In this document: positions 1 to 8,617 of the stretch, in pieces
Layout of the letters: every line of letters begins with the position of its first letter
Numbering within the stretch: the stretch's first letter is position 1
From: Coriobacteriia bacterium
Lineage (GTDB): Bacteria > Actinomycetota > Coriobacteriia > Anaerosomatales > JAAXUF01
Direction: 5' to 3'
Assembly: GCA_031292615.1 (NCBI GenBank)
Contig: JARLGT010000029.1
Span: forward strand, 1 to 43,446
DNA: 43,446 nucleotides
Program-made: the position numbers and the translations under genes
The notes under the pieces: generated by a model
Database searches by the model: none
What the model was told of the DNA's origin: nothing
Seen by the model: the letters and a program-made list of their open reading frames with translations, nothing else

Positions 1-580
1 AGAGCCACACGTGGCGCCAGGCGAGCAGCCAGAAGCCATCGTAGTTCCGGTATTCGATCGCAATCGAAGTGCAGTTCAGCCCGCCAAAGAACCCAACGCC
101 GAGCAGCAACGCCACAGCGGCGAACGCCGCGCCTACGCTCGCGCGGTGCGAGCCCGCCGCGCGCGCGCCCTGGAACCATGCGATGCCCACTCCGGCGAGC
201 ACGAGCCAGGCGCCCGCTCCCACCGAGACGCGCGCCGCCGTGTCGCCCGATGGTGTGAGACGAACCGCTGCGGCGCCGGACGCAAAGAGCAGCGCGCCGA
301 ACGCCGCGATCGCTGCGACCAGCACGGCGAGGCCGCGCCAGCGCTGTGGAGCGAACGCAGCTGCGAGCGTGAGGAGTAACGTCGCGAGAAGTGCGCCGCC
401 CCAGGCCCAGCCGGCCGAGGCGAACAGCGAAAGGCTCTGGCCGTTGACGATACGGTTAGCGCTGAACTCGACGAACGGCAGCAACGAACAGCCCACCAAG
501 GCGATGACCGAGCCGCTGAGAGCGACTCGGTCAACCGCCTCGGCGGGCGATTCGGTAGAGCTGTGGGGGCCGGCGGCTAT
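1..580 (-). CDS. Compatible-solute ABC transporter permease, YehY/OsmY-like, partial (N-terminal part)
   Basis: The frame is open from 601 down to the window edge, and its product is hydrophobic. It would be the inner-membrane permease that works with the binding protein encoded just upstream, probably importing glycine betaine or another compatible solute. It matches the E. coli YehY N-terminus as I remember it: a 'LLPFVEFSANRIVNGQ' segment after the first membrane helix, and later a 'ARVSVGAGAWL' segment before another helix. The permease domain proper lies beyond the edge. The start is a problem. The in-frame stop at 604-602 limits the ORF, and the only usual start codons (TTG 499, GTG 496) would cut into helix 1. 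An ATA at 580-578 lies 8 bases after a GGAG and would give a first helix of normal length. The coordinate given uses that ATA, so the start is uncertain. The gene follows the binding protein by about 16 bases, so they form an operon. Confidence 0.72.
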   Translation of the reverse strand, partial: MAAGPHSSTESPAEAVDRVALSGSVIALVGCSLLPFVEFSANRIVNGQSLSLFASAGWAWGGALLATLLLTLAAAFAPQRWRGLAVLVAAIAAFGALLFASGAAAVRLTPSGDTAARVSVGAGAWLVLAGVGIAWFQGARAAGSHRASVGAAFAAVALLLGVGFFGGLNCTSIAIEYRNYDGFWLLAWRHVWL

Positions 581-596
581 AGCCCGCGCTCCGTCA

Positions 597-1592
597 CTAC
601 TTCACGAACCCGTTGGACTTGAGCCAGTCCGCCGCGACCGTCTTGGGGTCCTGGCCGTCAACGGCAACGGTCTTGTTCAGGCCCTGCAGCGTCGCCAAAT
701 CCAGCTTGGCGAAGACCGGGTCCAGCAGGCTCGGAATCTCGGGGTACTTGGTGATGACGCTTGTGAGGAAGATCGGAGCCGGCTGGTAGATCGGCTGGGC
801 GCCCTTCGGGTCGGTCAGCACGACGAGGTTCAGCGCGCTGATCGTGCCGTCGGTGCCGTACGCCATCGCGCCGTTGACGCCACTCGTGCCTTGGGCTGCG
901 GTCTTCTCGGGAAGCGCGGTGTCGCCCGTACCCACCTGAACCTTGTCGGCAGGCTTGACGGTGAAGCCGTAGGCCTTCTCGAACGCCGGAAACGCCACTG
1001 CGCTCGTGAAGAACTCCTGCGACCCAGCGATCTTGAACTTGCCGCCTCCGTTGATGTACTTCGCCAGGTCCTCGAGGCTGACAAGTTTGTTCGCATCGGC
1101 GAACGCCTTGGGAACCGCAACGGCCCACGTATTGTTTGCCGGTGCGGCGGCGAGCCATGTGATCGGAGTCGGCGACGCCGTGGCGTCCAGAGCCTTAGCT
1201 GTGTCGTACGTGAGCGTGGCGCTCTTGAGCACGGCCGGGTCGACTTGGACGTCGCTGTGCAGAGTGGTCGCTCCGTTGCCTGTGTACTCGGGATACACGT
1301 CGATCTGCTTGTCGATGAGCGCTTGGCGAACGACCTTGGTGGCACCCGTGCGCGTCTTGTCCACGACCGTGAAGCCGTTGGCCTTCAGCGTTTGCAGGAT
1401 GATCTGACCCAGCAAGGCGCCCTCACCGTCGAGCTTGGAGCCCACGACGATCGGGCCCTTCTGGGCAGGAGCGGTCGAGGTCGATCCGGTTGTGCTGGCT
1501 GGCGGCGTGCTTGACGAGCACGCGGCGAGCAGCAGAGACAAAGTGGCGAGCGCGGCGAACACCGCGGCTGCGCCCTTCCAGTTCTTACGCAT
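597..1592 (-). CDS. Compatible-solute ABC transporter substrate-binding lipoprotein, OsmF/YehZ-like
   Basis: This 331-residue protein has a lipoprotein signal peptide: a basic start (MRKNWKG), a hydrophobic stretch and the lipobox LAAC with Cys25. A Ser/Thr/Pro linker follows, then an OpuAC/QAT-type binding domain that begins 'VVGSKLDGEGALLGQ' and contains 'DVYPEYTGNG', a typical segment of OsmF/YehZ and OpuCC proteins. It should capture glycine betaine, choline or a similar solute at the outer face of the membrane and pass it to the permease encoded next. The start at 1592 is chosen because GGAGG lies 5 bases upstream; an ATG four codons earlier overlaps that site. The gene is divergent from mqnE, with about 220 bases between the starts. 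The exact ligand cannot be read from the sequence. Confidence 0.85.
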   Translation of the reverse strand: MRKNWKGAAAVFAALATLSLLLAACSSSTPPASTTGSTSTAPAQKGPIVVGSKLDGEGALLGQIILQTLKANGFTVVDKTRTGATKVVRQALIDKQIDVYPEYTGNGATTLHSDVQVDPAVLKSATLTYDTAKALDATASPTPITWLAAAPANNTWAVAVPKAFADANKLVSLEDLAKYINGGGKFKIAGSQEFFTSAVAFPAFEKAYGFTVKPADKVQVGTGDTALPEKTAAQGTSGVNGAMAYGTDGTISALNLVVLTDPKGAQPIYQPAPIFLTSVITKYPEIPSLLDPVFAKLDLATLQGLNKTVAVDGQDPKTVAADWLKSNGFVK

Positions 1593-1813
1593 GAGAACCT
1601 CCATTGCGTATCTGGGCGACCGTGCGGTGTCCCCCCGGTCGCCGATGGCATGCAGGCAGTGTTCCCCACTGTCCCGTGCTGGTAATCCTATCCACTACTA
1701 GGTGCCCCAATTCGCACCGAGAGCATCGCATTAGGGGGCAAGTGGCACGGCGGCGCGCTGCGACATATCCTAGGGAGGTTGTGCCGCCTCGACCCGTGAA
1801 TGGGAGTGCCACC

Positions 1814-2998
1814 TTGACCTCCTTCAACCTGATCGACCCCGCGCTCGCCCCCATCGCCGACAAGGTGCTCGCCGGCGAGCGCCTGTCCCGCGAAGACGGC
1901 GTGGCGCTCTACGCCAGCCACGACCTGCTCGGCATCGGGCAGATGGCCGACTCCGCTCGCAGGCGCATCAACGGCGAGCGCGTCTACTTCATGGTGAACC
2001 GCCACATCAATCCCACCAACATCTGCCGCAACCGCTGCAAGTTCTGTGCGTTCGCACGCAACGCCGATGAAGAGGGCGCCTACGAGATGACGCTCGACCA
2101 GGTCGCCAACGCGGCGGCCGAAGGTGCTGCCGACGGCGCCTACGAGATCCACATCGTCAGCGGCCTGCACCCTGACTGGAGCTATGAGTTCTACATCGAC
2201 ATGGTCGCTCGCACGCGTGCGGCCGTGCCCGACCACGTGATCGTGCAAGCGTTTACGGCAGTCGAGATCGAGCACATGGCGATCATCAGCGGCAAGACGA
2301 CGCGCGAGGTGCTCTCCGACCTCAAGGCCGCCGGTCTCGACGCGCTGCCCGGCGGCGGCGCCGAGATCTTCAGCGAGCGCACGCGTGTTGCGGCGTGGGA
2401 CAAGAAGACGAAGGGCGATGTTTGGCTTCGCATCCACGGCGAGGCCCACGAACTAGGCATCGCCACTAACTGCACGATGCTCTACGGCCACATCGAGACA
2501 GCCGAGGAAAGGGTCGACCACCTGATCCTCCTGCGCGAGCAGCAGGACCTGACCGGCGGCTTCCTCGCCTTCATCCCGCTCGCATTCCATCCTGCTAACA
2601 CCGAGATGGCAGATCTGCCGTCCACGACGGGCTTCGACGATTTGAAGACGCTCGCCATCGCTCGCCTCATGCTCGACAACATCCCGCACGTCAAGGCGTT
2701 CTGGATCATGCTCGGCCTGAAGGTCGCACAGATCTCGACGGCGTTTGGCGTCGACGACCTGGACGGCACCGTGGTCGAGGAGCGCATCACGCACATGGCC
2801 GGCGCCACCACGCCCGAGGCGCTCTCGAAGGACGACCTCGTCGGCATGATCGAGGAGACCGGACACACCGCTGTGGAGCGCGACACGCTGTACCGCATCG
2901 TGAAGTTCTACAGCGACGAAGCCGAGGTGCCCGCGTGGAACGCCGGCCCGATCGGGGCCGCGCCACTCGTAGGCGTCTTCCCGAAGGCCGAGGCGTAG
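1814..2998 (+). CDS. mqnE: Aminodeoxyfutalosine synthase MqnE (radical SAM)
   Basis: The 394-residue protein is a radical SAM enzyme of the menaquinone futalosine pathway. MqnE joins 3-[(1-carboxyvinyl)oxy]benzoate with the adenosyl part of SAM to give 6-amino-6-deoxyfutalosine. The iron-sulfur motif CX3CX2C is visible as CRNRCKFC near residue 74, preceded by 'NRHINPTNI'. The 'GLDALPGGGAEIFSERTR' segment is characteristic of the MqnE/MqnC group. Length is normal. The start is a TTG at 1814, with GGGAG seven bases upstream. GTG codons at 1781 and 1796 are in frame, but their spacing from the nearest GGAGG (2 and 17 bases) is poor. mqnA follows after 12 bases and mqnC after that, so the three genes form one operon. 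Confidence 0.93.
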   Translation: MTSFNLIDPALAPIADKVLAGERLSREDGVALYASHDLLGIGQMADSARRRINGERVYFMVNRHINPTNICRNRCKFCAFARNADEEGAYEMTLDQVANAAAEGAADGAYEIHIVSGLHPDWSYEFYIDMVARTRAAVPDHVIVQAFTAVEIEHMAIISGKTTREVLSDLKAAGLDALPGGGAEIFSERTRVAAWDKKTKGDVWLRIHGEAHELGIATNCTMLYGHIETAEERVDHLILLREQQDLTGGFLAFIPLAFHPANTEMADLPSTTGFDDLKTLAIARLMLDNIPHVKAFWIMLGLKVAQISTAFGVDDLDGTVVEERITHMAGATTPEALSKDDLVGMIEETGHTAVERDTLYRIVKFYSDEAEVPAWNAGPIGAAPLVGVFPKAEA

Positions 2999-3010
2999 GG
3001 GCGAGACGAC

Positions 3011-3844
3011 ATGCAGAAGCCCCGGCTCGGTCACATCCAGTTCATCAACTGCCTGCCGCTCTACTATGGGCTGGTCAAGAACGACGTGCTTCTCGACGTC
3101 GACCTGATCAAGGCCAACCCGGCCGACCTTGCGGTCGACCTCGTCGCCGGCGAACTCGACATCGCGCCGATCCCGGCCATCGAGTACGCGCGCCACGCCG
3201 ACGACCTGATGCTGCTTCCCGATATAGCGATCTCATCCGATGGCGAAGTCCAGTCGATCCTCCTCCTCTCCAAGCGCCCTGCCGAGCAACTCGGCGGGGC
3301 CACGGTGGCGCTCACGAACAGCTCGCGCACGAGTCAGGTGCTCGCGCGCATCCTGCTCGCGAAGCGCTGGGGCGTGGACGCCAGCTACATCGAGATGCCG
3401 CCGGACCTGCCCGCTATGCTGCGCGAGGCCGACGCCGCGCTCCTGATCGGTGACGACGCGCTCCGGGCGTACTGGGATAAGCCCGAAAAGCTGCTCGAGT
3501 ACGACCTTGGCATCGAGTGGACGGCGTGGACGGGCCTCCCAATGGTCTACGCCGTTTGGGCCGTGCGCCGTTCCTTCGCCACCGAGCAGCCCAAAGCCAC
3601 GGCCGCCGTGGTCGAGTCGCTCGGCCGTTCGCTCGATTACTGCCGAGGTCACCTCGACGACATCAGTGACTATGCGGCACGGTGGGAGCAGTTCCCCGCC
3701 GAGCACTTCCGCAGCTACTTCGATGCGCTACAGTTCCGTTTCGACCCACGGTACCGCGAGGGTCTGACACGCTACCTGACCGAGGCCGTCGCCATCGGTC
3801 AGCTCGATCGCGTGCCCGAGCTCCACGTCTTCGGAGAGGCCTGA
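3011..3844 (+). CDS. mqnA: Chorismate dehydratase MqnA
   Basis: This 277-residue protein belongs to the MqnA/MqnD family, which has a periplasmic-binding-protein fold but is cytoplasmic. MqnA dehydrates chorismate to 3-[(1-carboxyvinyl)oxy]benzoate, the first step of the futalosine route to menaquinone. The N-terminal 'LGHIQFINCLPLYYGL' and 'DIAPIPAIEYAR' segments, the 'VALTNSSRTSQ' stretch and 'GLPMVYAVW' fit MqnA better than MqnD. The gene lies between mqnE and mqnC, three bases before mqnC, so the three enzymes are co-transcribed. A GGGGCGAG sequence before the ATG can serve as the ribosome binding site. mqnD and an mqnB-type futalosine hydrolase are not in this cluster. Confidence 0.92.
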   Translation: MQKPRLGHIQFINCLPLYYGLVKNDVLLDVDLIKANPADLAVDLVAGELDIAPIPAIEYARHADDLMLLPDIAISSDGEVQSILLLSKRPAEQLGGATVALTNSSRTSQVLARILLAKRWGVDASYIEMPPDLPAMLREADAALLIGDDALRAYWDKPEKLLEYDLGIEWTAWTGLPMVYAVWAVRRSFATEQPKATAAVVESLGRSLDYCRGHLDDISDYAARWEQFPAEHFRSYFDALQFRFDPRYREGLTRYLTEAVAIGQLDRVPELHVFGEA

Positions 3845-3847
3845 GCC

Positions 3848-4984
3848 ATGACCACTCCCGCACAAGCCGCATCCGCCTCGGCGCTCGCCTTCTCGGCGGC
3901 CAGCGGAGAGATCCGCCTCATGCGCGCACAGGCGCTGTTCCTGCTCGAGCACGGCGACCTGCTCACACTCGGGCAGGCGGCCAGCGCGATGCGGCGTCGG
4001 CTCGTGCCCGAGCCCGAGGTCACCTTCATCGTCGACCGCAACGTCAACTACACCAACGTGTGCGTGAGCGGCTGCAGCTTCTGCGCGTTTTACCGCGACG
4101 AGTCAGACGCCGACGCCTACGTCCTGACCCGTGAGGAACTCGCCGAGAAGGTAGCCGAGACCATCGCGCTGGACGGCACGGCCATCCTGCTGCAAGGCGG
4201 CATGCATCCACAGCTCGATATCGGCTGGTACGAGGGCATGCTGCGCGATATCAAGGCGGACAGCCCGAGTATCCACGTCCACGGCTTCGGCCCTCCAGAG
4301 ATCGTGCATATCGCCCGCGTGAGCGGCATCAGCGTCGAGCAGACCCTGCGCCGTCTTCGCGACGCCGGCCTCGACTCGCTGCCCGGTGGTGGCGCCGAGA
4401 TCCTCGTCGACCGCGTGCGCGACTACGTGAGCCCCAAGAAGGCCACGAGCGACGAGTGGCTCGACGTCATGCGCGAGGCACACAAACTCGAGATCTCGAC
4501 CACGGCGACGATGATGTTCGGGGGCCTCGAGACGATCGAGGAGCGTGTCGAGCACTTCGCGCGCGTCCGCGACGTGCAAGACGAAGCCGTCGCCGCCGGT
4601 CACGTGGGCTTCCGTGCGTTCATCCCGTGGAGCTTCCAGCCCGGCAACACGGAGCTTGCCGAGGACGAGCTGGCGGCAAGCGGCATTCCAATGACCGCTG
4701 CTAGCGGCTACGAGTACCTGCGCACGCTGGCTGTCTCAAGGCTCTTTCTGGACAGCGTGCGCAACATCCAGGCGAGCTGGGTGACGCAGGGCGGCAAGAT
4801 CGGCCAGGTCGCACTCGCATTCGGTGCCAACGACATGGGCTCCACGATGATCGAGGAGAACGTGGTCGCCGCTGCCGGCACGCGCTTCATGCTTGCCCGC
4901 GAGGAACTGGTGCGCCTCATTGACGATGCGGGTTACACTCCCGTCCAACGCGACACGCTCCACGGAGAAGTCCGGAGGTTTTAG
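3848..4984 (+). CDS. mqnC: Cyclic dehypoxanthine futalosine synthase MqnC (radical SAM)
   Basis: This 378-residue radical SAM enzyme cyclises dehypoxanthine futalosine, building the second ring of the menaquinone naphthoquinone. The CX3CX2C motif is CVSGCSFC near residue 73, after 'DRNVNYTNV'. 'ILLQGGMHPQL' and 'LDSLPGGGAEILVDRVR' are typical of MqnC. Length is normal for the family. Its relation to MqnE is clear throughout, but the 'QGGMHPQL' stretch, where MqnE has 'VSGLHPDW', separates the two. The gene starts three bases after mqnA and is followed four bases later by a small zinc-ribbon gene. That close spacing suggests a four-gene operon, although the last gene has no known link to quinone synthesis. 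Confidence 0.92.
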   Translation: MTTPAQAASASALAFSAASGEIRLMRAQALFLLEHGDLLTLGQAASAMRRRLVPEPEVTFIVDRNVNYTNVCVSGCSFCAFYRDESDADAYVLTREELAEKVAETIALDGTAILLQGGMHPQLDIGWYEGMLRDIKADSPSIHVHGFGPPEIVHIARVSGISVEQTLRRLRDAGLDSLPGGGAEILVDRVRDYVSPKKATSDEWLDVMREAHKLEISTTATMMFGGLETIEERVEHFARVRDVQDEAVAAGHVGFRAFIPWSFQPGNTELAEDELAASGIPMTAASGYEYLRTLAVSRLFLDSVRNIQASWVTQGGKIGQVALAFGANDMGSTMIEENVVAAAGTRFMLAREELVRLIDDAGYTPVQRDTLHGEVRRF

Positions 4985-4988
4985 GGTC

Positions 4989-5633
4989 GTGGACGAAGGC
5001 TTCCTCAGCTCACTTCTCAAGGCGGTCGAGGCCGTTGCCGCCGAGCTCGGCATCGAGGGTACGGGCGCGGGCGCGTCGACGCTCAGCCCCGCTTGGGCTC
5101 AGCTCGGCGCCCCTCCTGCGGTGCTTGCATCCGACCCGCACAAGGGCATCGGCGCGCTCCGCGATGCCGACCCGGCCTTCCAAATCGACGAGTTCCTCGT
5201 ACACGTTGGCGAGATGTTCTCGGCGTATCACGAGGCACTCGACAAAGGCGATCTGGCGCCGGTGCGCCGCTTCGTCGATGAGGCCGCCTACGCGAAGCTT
5301 GAGCCGGCGGCCAAGGCCAGTCGACGCGCCGACGGTCCCCGCGCGCTGCGCGTGCAGGCGATCCGCCCCATCACCGCCAAGCACGAAGATGGGCTCGACC
5401 TCGTGCGCATCTTCATCACCGCCGAGCAGCCCGGGACAGACGAGTTGCTGTGCGAGTACTGGGAGCTCGTGCGGAATCGCGGCGTCTTGACCAAGCCGGG
5501 GCTCTCGATCACCAAGTGCCCCAACTGCGGGGGACCGGTCGACGGGCTCGACCCCACACGCTGCGCCTACTGCGGCACGAGGCTGGCAGATCCGGCGCTG
5601 GACTGGGTCGTCCGAAAGATCACCGCCCAGTAG
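4989..5633 (+). CDS. Tim44-like domain protein with C-terminal zinc ribbon, cytoplasmic
   Basis: This 214-residue protein has no signal peptide or membrane segment. The middle (about residues 55-165) resembles a Tim44-like domain: 'FQIDEFLVHVGEMFSAYHEALDKGDLAPVRRFVDE' is followed by alternating strands with 'YWELVRNRGV'. The C-terminus has four cysteines at about 177, 180, 192 and 195 (CPNC and CAYC), a zinc ribbon, and ends 'DPALDWVVRKI'. The same C-terminal arrangement, down to 'DPALDWV', recurs in the membrane-anchored protein at 9821-10804, so the two are paralogues. The start is a GTG at 4989, ten bases after GGAGG within the end of mqnC. Its function is unknown. Tim44-like domains often bind membranes or proteins, so a scaffold or chaperone role is possible. 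Operon position with mqnC is seen; a role in menaquinone metabolism is only inference. Confidence 0.8.
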   Translation: MDEGFLSSLLKAVEAVAAELGIEGTGAGASTLSPAWAQLGAPPAVLASDPHKGIGALRDADPAFQIDEFLVHVGEMFSAYHEALDKGDLAPVRRFVDEAAYAKLEPAAKASRRADGPRALRVQAIRPITAKHEDGLDLVRIFITAEQPGTDELLCEYWELVRNRGVLTKPGLSITKCPNCGGPVDGLDPTRCAYCGTRLADPALDWVVRKITAQ

Positions 5634-5757
5634 AAGCTCAGCAGCCGGCTGCACGGTCTCGGCTCCGTGGAAGTTTTCTCCAGTTCCCCCGAAAGTGCGG
5701 CGATCAACTCGCCGATACATGGGACGGACCATCTTACTGTCCGACTCAGGGGGAACC

Positions 5758-8373
5758 ATGCCCGCACGGCTGACGTCACAGGCTCCTACGCCGCTTCCAC
5801 TCGCAACCGCCGAAGAGCACGCGCTCGGCGCGATTCTCACCGCCGAGGTGGAGACCGCGCGCCCCGACGAGCTGCTCTCGAAGATCTTGAGCCGCATGGA
5901 GACTCGGCGGATCAGCTGCATCATCATCGTCGACGACGAGTTCAGGCCTGTGGGCATCTTTACCGAGCGCGATGCGGTCAGACACCTCGCGACGTGTATC
6001 CCGACCGAGGGTGTGCCCGTGAGCGATGCGATGAGCAGGCCGCCGCTCACCTCCACGCCGGAGGTCGACTACCGCGACGCGTACCAGCTCATCGCGCGGC
6101 ACAACTTCCGCCACCTCGTCGTCGTCGATGAGAACCACCGCGTCGCCGGGCTTGTGACCGAGTCCGACTTCATCAACCACATGGGACTCCAGTACCTGGT
6201 CGAACGCACCGCAGTGGGCGCGGCGATGAATCCACGGATCCCATCGCTGGACGGCGACTCAACGCTGGCCGACGCCGCATCGCTGATGGAGTCGAACAAG
6301 GCGAGCTGCCTCGTCGTCACCGACGGGCCACTACCCCTAGGCATGCTGACCGAGCGCGACGTGGTTCGCATCGCGAACACCGGCGTTGCCACCGGCACCA
6401 CGCTTGTCGAGGACGTCATGAAAGGCCCAGTCATCTCGATCGACGGTGAAGCCAACGTCCGCCAGGCGATGGACAAGATGGACGCGCGTGGAATCCGGCG
6501 GCTCGTCGTGGTCGACGACGCGGGCGGGCTTCTCGGCGTACTGACGCGTCACGACATCGTGAAGGCCATGCTCGGGCGCTACGTGGAGCTGCTCAACGAC
6601 ACCGACGAGCTACAGCGCGAGGCGTACCTGATCTCCATCATCGAGAACCAGCCCGGCCTGGTGTGGCTCAAAGACATCGACGGTCGCGTGCTCGCCGCCA
6701 ATCGCGCTTTCGCCGAAGCCCACGGGCATCAGCGACCTGCCGACGTGATCGGGCTGACCGACGAAGACCTGTGGCCTGCCGACATCGCTCAAGAGCGCCG
6801 CGAGATCAACTCGCGCGTGCTCGCAACGAGCGAGCCTGAGACGTTCGAGGAGTGCGCCGACATCGACGGGGTCGCCACTTGGACCGAAACCACCATCACA
6901 CCCGTGCACGACGTGCAGGGCGACGCGATCGGTATCGTGGGCTTCGCGCACGACAGCACCGACCGTCGCTTGGGCGAGCTACTCGCGCAGGCGCGCCTCG
7001 ACCTGATGGCTTTGGCACTCTCGGGTACCCCCGAGGACGTCATGCGGGCCACCGTCGACGCTGCCGAGCGCCTCACCGGCAGCGCGATTGGCTTCTTCCA
7101 CCTGGTCGAGGTCGGCCGAGCATCGGCACCCATCACCGTCTTCTCGACTAGTGCTTCCGCGCAATGGGGCCCGGGCGTCGCCGACGCCGGCGAGCTCAGG
7201 TTGGACCGCGGGCTTTGGGCACGTTGCTTCGACTCGCAAGAACCGATCGTGTGCAACGACGTTGCCGCCGAGGGCGTTCACCCTGCAATCGACGGCCACA
7301 TCCCTCTCGAGCGGCTTCTCGTTGTGCCGGTCATGGCGGGCAACGACGTGAGCGCGCTTGTGGGTCTCGGCAACAAGGCCGCGCCTTACACCGATGCCGA
7401 CATCCAGCTCGTCACGGGCTTCTTGGGAATCGCGATCGAGATCACGCGTCGGACACTGGACGGCCAGAGGCTTCGCCAGGCGGCTGCCGTACTCGAGAAC
7501 TCGCAGGAGGGCATGTTCGTTGTCGACTCCGGCGGACTGACGGTCATGATCAATCGCGCGTTCAGCGATCTCACCGGCTACTCCGAAGAGCGCATCATCG
7601 GCAAGCGGATCGAAGGTCTCTTCGATGACACCCACGAGGCGTGGACTTCGGCGGACCTGCCTTCCATGCTGTCGGCCACGGGAAAGTGGCGCGGTGAGAT
7701 GACGCTCATGCGCGAGGGCGGCGGGAGCATCACCGTTCTCACCTCGATCTCGGCGGTCAGCTCGCCTAGCGGAACGATTACGCACTACGCGGGCACGTTC
7801 ACGGACATCAGCGAGTCTAAGCTGGCCGAGGAGGAGATGCGGCGCCTGGCGCTGTTCGATCCGCTGACAGGCCTCGCCAACCGCCGACTGCTCGGCGACC
7901 GGCTGGAGCAGGCACTGATCGCCGGGACGCGCACGTCTCGGCATGGGGCGCTGCTCATGGTCGATCTCGACGAGTTCAAGCGCGTCAACGACACGTGCGG
8001 GCATCACGTAGGCGACTTGGTGCTGCGAGAGGTGGGCACGCGTATCTCGTCGCTGGTTCGCGAGGGCGACACGGTCGCGCGCATCGGCGGAGACGAGTTC
8101 GTGGTGATCCTGACGGATCTGGACCGAGACGCAGAGCGCGCAATCCGCCAAGCCGAGAAGATCGCCCACAAGATGCGAAAGCGCCTGCGTGCCCCGTACG
8201 CCGACGACCCAAGTGGCATGTCCAACACGGCGAGCATCGGCGTGGCCCTGTTCTGGGGCAAGGATGTCTCGGCGGCCGACCTGACGCGCTGCGCAGACGT
8301 CGCGATGTATCAGGCCAAGACGTCCGGTCGCGACGCAGTCAGGTCGTTCGACACGACGAGGCAATCGGCCTAG
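5758..8373 (+). CDS. Multidomain diguanylate cyclase: four CBS, PAS, GAF, PAS, GGDEF
   Basis: This soluble protein of 871 residues should make cyclic di-GMP in response to several cytoplasmic cues. Two CBS pairs occupy about residues 26-145 and 157-278, with repeated 'GIFTERDAV', 'GLVTESDF', 'GMLTERDVV' and 'GVLTRHDIV' ends. A PAS domain follows at about 291-403 ('NQPGLVWLKDIDGRVLAANRAF', quoted in part), a GAF domain at about 407-565 and a second PAS at about 572-692 ('DLTGYSEERIIGKRIEGLF'). The GGDEF domain runs from about 693 to 866. Its active site GGDEF is intact at 777-781, and the RxxD product-inhibition site (REGD, 768-771) lies five residues before it. No EAL domain and no membrane helices are seen. 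The start at 5758 has GGGGGAA just upstream. CBS domains usually bind adenine nucleotides, so energy-state sensing is a reasonable inference. Confidence 0.9.
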   Translation: MPARLTSQAPTPLPLATAEEHALGAILTAEVETARPDELLSKILSRMETRRISCIIIVDDEFRPVGIFTERDAVRHLATCIPTEGVPVSDAMSRPPLTSTPEVDYRDAYQLIARHNFRHLVVVDENHRVAGLVTESDFINHMGLQYLVERTAVGAAMNPRIPSLDGDSTLADAASLMESNKASCLVVTDGPLPLGMLTERDVVRIANTGVATGTTLVEDVMKGPVISIDGEANVRQAMDKMDARGIRRLVVVDDAGGLLGVLTRHDIVKAMLGRYVELLNDTDELQREAYLISIIENQPGLVWLKDIDGRVLAANRAFAEAHGHQRPADVIGLTDEDLWPADIAQERREINSRVLATSEPETFEECADIDGVATWTETTITPVHDVQGDAIGIVGFAHDSTDRRLGELLAQARLDLMALALSGTPEDVMRATVDAAERLTGSAIGFFHLVEVGRASAPITVFSTSASAQWGPGVADAGELRLDRGLWARCFDSQEPIVCNDVAAEGVHPAIDGHIPLERLLVVPVMAGNDVSALVGLGNKAAPYTDADIQLVTGFLGIAIEITRRTLDGQRLRQAAAVLENSQEGMFVVDSGGLTVMINRAFSDLTGYSEERIIGKRIEGLFDDTHEAWTSADLPSMLSATGKWRGEMTLMREGGGSITVLTSISAVSSPSGTITHYAGTFTDISESKLAEEEMRRLALFDPLTGLANRRLLGDRLEQALIAGTRTSRHGALLMVDLDEFKRVNDTCGHHVGDLVLREVGTRISSLVREGDTVARIGGDEFVVILTDLDRDAERAIRQAEKIAHKMRKRLRAPYADDPSGMSNTASIGVALFWGKDVSAADLTRCADVAMYQAKTSGRDAVRSFDTTRQSA

Positions 8374-8617
8374 GCCTTCGGTACGTCGCCGCTTCCAACT
8401 GCAGCCGGGTTAGCGACTGAGAGCCGAGGGCGGCGTCCTTGGCATGCCGCGGCGCGAGTCCGAGACTCGACTCCGGCTAATTGTGGCCGCTCGCGGGAAA
8501 CACGTTTGACCGCCGGGTGCGACGCGCCGAATACTGGTCATCTCGGGGAAGAACTTCAGATGACTCAACCTGAGAACGGGCGCGAACGACGGGGGCACAC
8601 GACCGAAAGGCGAATCC
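8374..8617. other. Intergenic region before the SPFH gene
   Basis: These 244 bases between the diguanylate cyclase gene and the SPFH gene hold no convincing ORF, tRNA or riboswitch. A short hairpin (CGAGTC/GACTCG, near 8455) could end the upstream transcript but has no T run. The ribosome binding site of the next gene, GAAAGG, lies seven bases before its ATG. Confidence 0.4.

Noticed and set aside
133-534. A 133-codon minus-strand ORF with an ATG in the first 600 bases
   Set aside because: Its product is Ser/Arg-rich and unlike any protein; the neighbouring frame gives a YehY-like permease with hydrophobic helices.
5634-5757. Cyclic di-GMP riboswitch before the diguanylate cyclase gene
   Set aside because: A small hairpin (CGGCGA/TCGCCG near 5698-5714) is present, but the GEMM core sequences are absent.
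6979-8364. A 461-codon open frame antisense to the diguanylate cyclase gene
   Set aside because: It is an Arg/Ala-rich shadow of a GC-rich gene with clear domains on the plus strand; no family similarity.
8374-8617. Possible tRNA-like segment (GAGTCCGAGACTCG) before the SPFH gene
   Set aside because: No cloverleaf could be built; only a short hairpin remains.
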